Shown one piece after another: positions 6,983 to 9,493 of a stretch of DNA of 9,493 nucleotides. Made by a program: the position numbers and the translations under genes. This DNA comes from an uncultured Solobacterium sp. Its GTDB lineage: Bacteria > Bacillota_I > Bacilli_A > Erysipelotrichales > Erysipelotrichaceae. The notes below the pieces were generated by a model. The model did not search any database, was not told the DNA's origin, and saw only the letters and a list, made by a program, of their open reading frames with translations. The stretch lies in NCBI GenBank assembly GCA_900554555.1, contig USIC01000015.1, forward strand, positions 1 to 9,493, read 5' to 3'. Numbering within the stretch: the stretch's first letter is position 1; every line of letters begins with the position of its first letter.

Positions 6983-7003
6983 TTGATAAACACTGACAAA
7001 TTC

Positions 7004-7414
7004 TTAACTTTTCGCAGAAAACTCCTGCTTACAATGTGGACAATGAATCACAACTTCTCCTTTTCCCCTTGGTATACGAACAAGTTGATAACAACGTTTA
7101 CATACAAAGTACTTATAGTCTTTATTTGTGATATTATTTTTGACTGCTTTAAACTGTCTTGTCACAAAACGATTTGTGTCTTGATACTTTCGATTTTCAA
7201 TACTGCGCTTCGTGATATTTCTTGATGTAAAGCGATACACAAATATGCCAAAGATCACAAATGCAAGTAACACCGGAATACTATTTTTTACAAATAAACC
7301 CAATACCAAGATTATTACCATCATGATGAGTAAATGTGTATTGAGACGATCCATACCGTAACTTCTTCTAAGACGATATTGTAATTGTTCAATTAAACGA
7401 TTTCTTCTTTTCAT
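7004..7414 (-). CDS. Membrane-anchored zinc-ribbon protein
   Basis: The 136-residue protein belongs, as far as I can recognise, to a widespread but uncharacterised Firmicutes family. It has a basic N terminus (MKRRNRLIEQLQYRLRRSYG), two hydrophobic helices (about 28-42 and 46-62) joined by only three or so residues, a basic stalk (about 63-100), and a C-terminal zinc ribbon with Cys105-x2-Cys108 and Cys125-x2-Cys128. Between the Cys pairs is VRIPRGKGEVVIHC, the part I find most typical of the family. Positive charge on both flanks predicts that both ends are cytoplasmic. I chose the ATG at 7412-7414, 5 nt after AGGAAG. A longer frame to 7462 would overlap the upstream gene and has no good site. 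An extended -10 lies just upstream. Function and partner are unknown. Confidence 0.88.
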   Translation of the reverse strand: MKRRNRLIEQLQYRLRRSYGMDRLNTHLLIMMVIILVLGLFVKNSIPVLLAFVIFGIFVYRFTSRNITKRSIENRKYQDTNRFVTRQFKAVKNNITNKDYKYFVCKRCYQLVRIPRGKGEVVIHCPHCKQEFSAKS

Positions 7415-7419
7415 ATATA

Positions 7420-7425
7420 CTTCCT
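7420..7425 (-). promoter_or_regulatory. Ribosome binding site that fixes the zinc-ribbon gene start
   Basis: AGGAAG lies 5 nt before the ATG at 7414. It overlaps the 3' arm of a short hairpin (TCCTGT/ACAGGA, 7422-7440), so it may be masked in longer transcripts. Confidence 0.7.
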
Positions 7426-7439
7426 GTTCTAATGACAGG

Positions 7440-7448
7440 ATTATATCA
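7440..7448 (-). promoter_or_regulatory. Extended -10 promoter for the zinc-ribbon gene
   Basis: TGATATAAT on the minus strand is an exact TGnTATAAT extended -10, which can work without a good -35. It lies at and just after the stop of the preceding HTH gene. The start point would be near 7433, giving a leader of about 20 nt. Confidence 0.5.
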
Positions 7449-7452
7449 CTTC

Positions 7453-7803
7453 CTACGCACAATCGATACGATGTCGAAATACTTCTTCTAATAAAGAACG
7501 ATAGTTTTGAAAACGTCTTTGTAATGTCCGCAAGGACATATGATACTGGTATGCAATATCTTTTTGTCTAACTCCATCAATGTAGTAAGACGCAAACATA
7601 TCCATTGCCATCTTCCCATGTACCACTTTCATGTAATGCATGATCTTTTCTACTTGTTCAACTTGTTTTAAAACTGCTTGATATTGTTTCTGAAGCATTT
7701 CATCTGATGATTGTTTCATCTTCATTTCTAGTGCTTGTTGTAATTGTTTTTGTAGTGGATATGCTTTGCATAAATCCCTAAAATAATCTTTCCTTCTACA
7801 CAT
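7453..7803 (-). CDS. Small HTH protein with sigma region 4-like C terminus
   Basis: I do not recognise this 116-residue protein by name. Residues 15-60 are rich in Gln, Lys and Glu and probably form a helix or short coiled coil. Residues 72-105, including YYIDGVRQKDIAYQYHMS and LRTLQRRFQNY, look like the helix-turn-helix of sigma-70 region 4 or related phage-type regulators: a first helix, the DIA turn, and a recognition helix with S-x-R-T-x-Q-R-R. No region 2 is present, so it is not a full sigma factor. The ATG is well supported by GGAGGG 5 nt upstream. The zinc-ribbon gene follows after 38 nt and could be co-transcribed. The gene starts about 50 nt after the purC terminator. A DNA-binding role is inferred. 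Confidence 0.82.
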   Translation of the reverse strand: MCRRKDYFRDLCKAYPLQKQLQQALEMKMKQSSDEMLQKQYQAVLKQVEQVEKIMHYMKVVHGKMAMDMFASYYIDGVRQKDIAYQYHMSLRTLQRRFQNYRSLLEEVFRHRIDCA

Positions 7804-7851
7804 ACTGACCCTCCACTTTTTCTATACACGATTACATATAGATTCCCATAG

Positions 7852-7874
7852 AAAAAGCTGAGTATCACTCAGCT
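7852..7874 (-). terminator. Intrinsic terminator of purC, overlapping its stop codon
   Basis: AGCTGAGT pairs with ACTCAGCT across GAT (or 7 bp with a 5-nt loop), followed by a T run. The TAG stop of purC (7873-7875) supplies the first bases of the 5' arm. Confidence 0.9.
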
Positions 7875-8748
7875 AGAAAGTTAGGTCTTTACCCGTTAAT
7901 AGATGGTACGCTTCCAAGTAATTCGCAATTGTCTTATCAATTACTTCTTGTGGTAAGCAGTAATCACTATTTGGATTTTGTTTTAACCAGTCTCTAACAA
8001 ACTGTTTATCGAAGGACGGCTGTCCTTTCCCTGGAGCGTAACCTTCAACTGGCCAGAAACGGCTAGAATCCGGTGTTAACATTTCATCAGCTAGTACAAC
8101 CTCGCCATGTTCATCAAGGCCAAATTCAAACTTGGTATCAGCGATGATAATACCCTTTGTTCGTGCATATTCAGCACATTTCTTATATAGTGCAATCGTA
8201 TAATCTCTTAACTTCTGCGCATACTCTTCACCACGTTCTGGGTATGCCTTCTTTAAGATTTCCACAGACTTTTCATAACTAATATTTTCATCATGTTCAC
8301 CAATCTCTGCTTTAGTAGATGGAGTATAGATTGGCTCAGGAAGTTGATCGCATTCTCTTAGACCATCTGGTAATTTAATATTACATACCGTCTGATCCTT
8401 TTGATAACTTACCCAACCAGAACCTGTGATATATCCTCTTACGATACATTCAATTGGTAACATCTCCAACTTCTTACACATCATTGATCTACCTGCAAAT
8501 TTCTTATTACGGAAAAATTCTGGCATCTGCTGTACATCAGTGGTAATCATATGGTTTTTTACAATATCTTTTGTTAGATCAAACCAAAAACGTGACATTT
8601 GTGTTAAAACAATTCCTTTGTTTACTACCTGATTCTTTAAAATGACATCGAATGCAGAAATACGGTCGGTCGCCACCATAATTAAGGCATCATCAGCATC
8701 ATAGATTTCACGTACTTTGCCTTCTTTGATTGGTGCATATTGTTTCAT
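7873..8748 (-). CDS. purC: Phosphoribosylaminoimidazole-succinocarboxamide synthase (SAICAR synthetase)
   Basis: PurC joins aspartate to CAIR using ATP, giving SAICAR in de novo purine synthesis, in the cytoplasm. At 291 residues it is of the longer family type. It starts YAPIKEGKVREIYD (the nucleotide-binding strand and GKVR element). It has VATDRISAFDV (25-35), signature one LPIECIVRGYITGSGW (97-112), signature two IIADTKFEFG (201-210), and LADEMLTPDSSRFW (219-232). AAGGAGG lies 8 nt before the ATG. No other purine gene is in the window, so purC is separated from a pur operon, if one exists. The 73 bp between the TM2 gene and purC hold a terminator but no promoter I could defend. Identity is secure. 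Confidence 0.98.
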   Translation of the reverse strand: MKQYAPIKEGKVREIYDADDALIMVATDRISAFDVILKNQVVNKGIVLTQMSRFWFDLTKDIVKNHMITTDVQQMPEFFRNKKFAGRSMMCKKLEMLPIECIVRGYITGSGWVSYQKDQTVCNIKLPDGLRECDQLPEPIYTPSTKAEIGEHDENISYEKSVEILKKAYPERGEEYAQKLRDYTIALYKKCAEYARTKGIIIADTKFEFGLDEHGEVVLADEMLTPDSSRFWPVEGYAPGKGQPSFDKQFVRDWLKQNPNSDYCLPQEVIDKTIANYLEAYHLLTGKDLTF

Positions 8749-8795
8749 AATGTTCTCCTCCTTAATGAAACATGATTGATAAACAATTTAAACAG

Positions 8796-8823
8796 AAAAA
8801 CGGCATTCAAAGAATACCGCTTT
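8796..8823 (-). terminator. Intrinsic terminator of the TM2 gene, touching its stop codon
   Basis: On the minus strand AAAGCGGTATTC pairs with GAATGCCGTTT (8 strong pairs with one G-U, extended by a G-U and A-T pairs) around a TTT loop, ending in a T run. The TAA stop (8822-8824) forms the foot of the 5' arm. It lies about 50 nt before purC. Confidence 0.82.
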
Positions 8824-9214
8824 ACATTTCAATATAGCCATTCTCATCAGCCGGCTTAGAAAGCGCGATGATGAATTTATAAATTCCATAGATTGCTGGG
8901 ATACCTGTCCAGCAGAAAATAAGTGAAAGTATACCCGCACGCGTATTTCCGGCATAGAATTCTTGGGCGCCAAAAACACCTAAGAAGAACGCAAGAAGAG
9001 CGTACACAACTTTATTGACACCACGACCATTTGTTTGGTTTGTAAAAATACTTTCAGCCTTAGTAATAATGATACTATCATCATTGCGATAGATATTAAC
9101 ATAGTCACCAATTCTTGGTGAGAAGTTAAAGTATGCGATATCGAATTCTTCTAAGCTTCCATCAGTCTTGCCAACGGATACAATACGATTTTCAATACGA
9201 ATAATTTTATCCAT
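8822..9214 (-). CDS. TM2-domain membrane protein
   Basis: The 130-residue protein ends in a TM2 domain, a two-helix membrane module of unknown function. The first helix is about 68-83 (VVYALLAFFLGVFGAQEFY), then the typical short turn AGNTRAG, then a second hydrophobic stretch about 94-118 with a Gly/Pro break (TGIPAIYG). The acidic tail is ADENGYIEM. The N-terminal 60 residues are soluble and strand-rich (ENRIVSVGKTDGSLEEFD, IGDYVNIYRNDDSIIITK) and may form a small beta barrel of SH3 or OB type. I chose the ATG at 9212-9214, 6 nt after GGAGGG. The same frame runs back to 9250 and overlaps the upstream stop as ATGA, but the strong promoter at 9236-9264 would start transcription inside that extension. 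Function unknown; it has its own promoter and terminator. Confidence 0.9.
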   Translation of the reverse strand: MDKIIRIENRIVSVGKTDGSLEEFDIAYFNFSPRIGDYVNIYRNDDSIIITKAESIFTNQTNGRGVNKVVYALLAFFLGVFGAQEFYAGNTRAGILSLIFCWTGIPAIYGIYKFIIALSKPADENGYIEM

Positions 9215-9220
9215 ATCTAA

Positions 9221-9226
9221 CCCTCC
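9221..9226 (-). promoter_or_regulatory. Ribosome binding site that fixes the TM2 gene start
   Basis: GGAGGG lies 6 nt before ATG 9214. The alternative ATG at 9250, which overlaps the upstream stop, has no comparable site. Confidence 0.75.
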
Positions 9227-9235
9227 AATGTCCAT

Positions 9236-9264
9236 ATTATACATTATCATGACTTACTTGTCAT
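9236..9264 (-). promoter_or_regulatory. Promoter of the TM2-domain gene
   Basis: ATGACA (9259-9264, 5 of 6 to TTGACA), a 17-nt spacer and a perfect TATAAT (9236-9241) make this the best sigma-A-type promoter in the window. It sits in the 3' end of the lipid kinase gene. Transcription would begin near 9229, a few bases upstream of the ribosome binding site. Confidence 0.7.
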
Positions 9265-9493
9265 AATTGTCATTGATTTTGGATGAATTTCAATAGTGAC
9301 TGCGCGATGTTTACCACCGTCCTCTCCATCCAATGTCCATGCAGTATCTTCTTCACAGATAAATTCAATCTTATCTGTTTTGAATGCATGTACATATTTA
9401 GGATCAATATTGCCTGTCGCTACGCCAGATAATACGTTATGTAATACTTCAAGATTATCTAAAGCAGCGACTAACAACACTTCAAACTTTCCA
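9247..9493 (-). CDS. Diacylglycerol/lipid kinase family protein, C-terminal part (5' end outside window)
   Basis: Only the last 81 or so codons are present; the frame is still open at 9493. The visible part reads GKFEVLLV, then LDGEDGG (DGE followed by Gly, typical of DagK/YegS/BmrU-type kinases, in the C-terminal beta-rich domain) and a final strand VTIEIHPKSMTIM. Such kinases phosphorylate diacylglycerol or related lipids at the inner membrane face, recycling lipid to phosphatidic acid. The N-terminal catalytic domain is not visible, so activity and substrate cannot be judged. The GTG at 9478-9480 is an internal Val, not a start, because GKFE precedes it in frame and fits the family. It ends in TGA, and the promoter of the next gene lies in its last codons. 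No terminator follows it. Confidence 0.78.
   Translation of the reverse strand, partial: GKFEVLLVAALDNLEVLHNVLSGVATGNIDPKYVHAFKTDKIEFICEEDTAWTLDGEDGGKHRAVTIEIHPKSMTIMTSKS

Noticed and set aside
7415..7462. Longer start of the zinc-ribbon protein overlapping the HTH gene
   Set aside because: It has no good ribosome site, while AGGAAG lies 5 nt before the shorter start; family members also begin near there as I recall.
8788..8979. Minus-strand 63-codon frame inside the TM2 gene
   Set aside because: It is a different frame of the same DNA and crosses the terminator; it encodes nothing recognisable.
9215..9250. Upstream start of the TM2 protein overlapping the lipid kinase stop as ATGA
   Set aside because: Translational coupling is possible, but GGAGGG supports the ATG at 9214 and the strong promoter starts transcription inside the extension.
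9478..9480. GTG as a start for the lipid kinase fragment
   Set aside because: The preceding codons in frame (GKFE) continue the family pattern to the window edge, so the GTG is an internal valine.
1..9493. CRISPR array, tRNA, rRNA, insertion sequence, phage or toxin-antitoxin module
   Set aside because: Reading both strands I saw no regular repeats with spacers, no cloverleaf, no transposase motifs and no inverted repeats with target duplications.

Overview
This looks like ordinary chromosomal DNA from a low-GC, AT-rich Firmicute. The best guess is a gut or oral member of the Erysipelotrichia. That guess rests on remembered family resemblances: a DUF2779 protein, a small MG284/MPN403-like protein, a ROK kinase without the usual zinc cluster, and standalone ptsI and pepC genes. 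All ten genes lie on the minus strand, so transcription runs from high to low coordinates. The standard code fits, with TGA, TAA and TAG all used as stops. I see no mobile element, phage gene, CRISPR array, tRNA or rRNA, and no gene-free gap exceeds 300 bases.

In transcription order: the 3' end of a diacylglycerol-kinase-type lipid kinase (runs off the window at 9493); a two-helix TM2-domain membrane protein with its own strong promoter; purC (SAICAR synthetase); a small HTH protein; a membrane-anchored zinc-ribbon protein; pepC (bleomycin-hydrolase-type aminopeptidase C); a two-gene operon of a ROK sugar kinase and a DUF2779 nuclease-like protein; hpf (long-form ribosome hibernation factor); a second small HTH-like protein; and ptsI (PTS Enzyme I), which has a cre-like CcpA site in its leader.

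Most genes appear to be transcribed singly. Intrinsic terminators follow the TM2 gene, purC, pepC, the DUF2779 gene, hpf and ptsI. Three of these hairpins overlap the stop codon of the gene they end, so the genome is tightly packed. Only two groupings look like operons: kinase plus DUF2779 (12-nt gap), and possibly HTH plus zinc-ribbon (38-nt gap).

Most of the genes handle growth and starvation physiology: sugar uptake and phosphorylation (ptsI, ROK kinase), peptide use (pepC), purine synthesis (purC) and ribosome dormancy (hpf). No clearly new multi-gene system is visible. The points most worth following up are the DUF2779 protein, with an apparently dead PD-(D/E)XK part and an intact DEDDy exonuclease part, its operon with a ROK kinase lacking the zinc motif, the structured leader of hpf, and a hairpin that could link promoter choice to translation of the zinc-ribbon gene.
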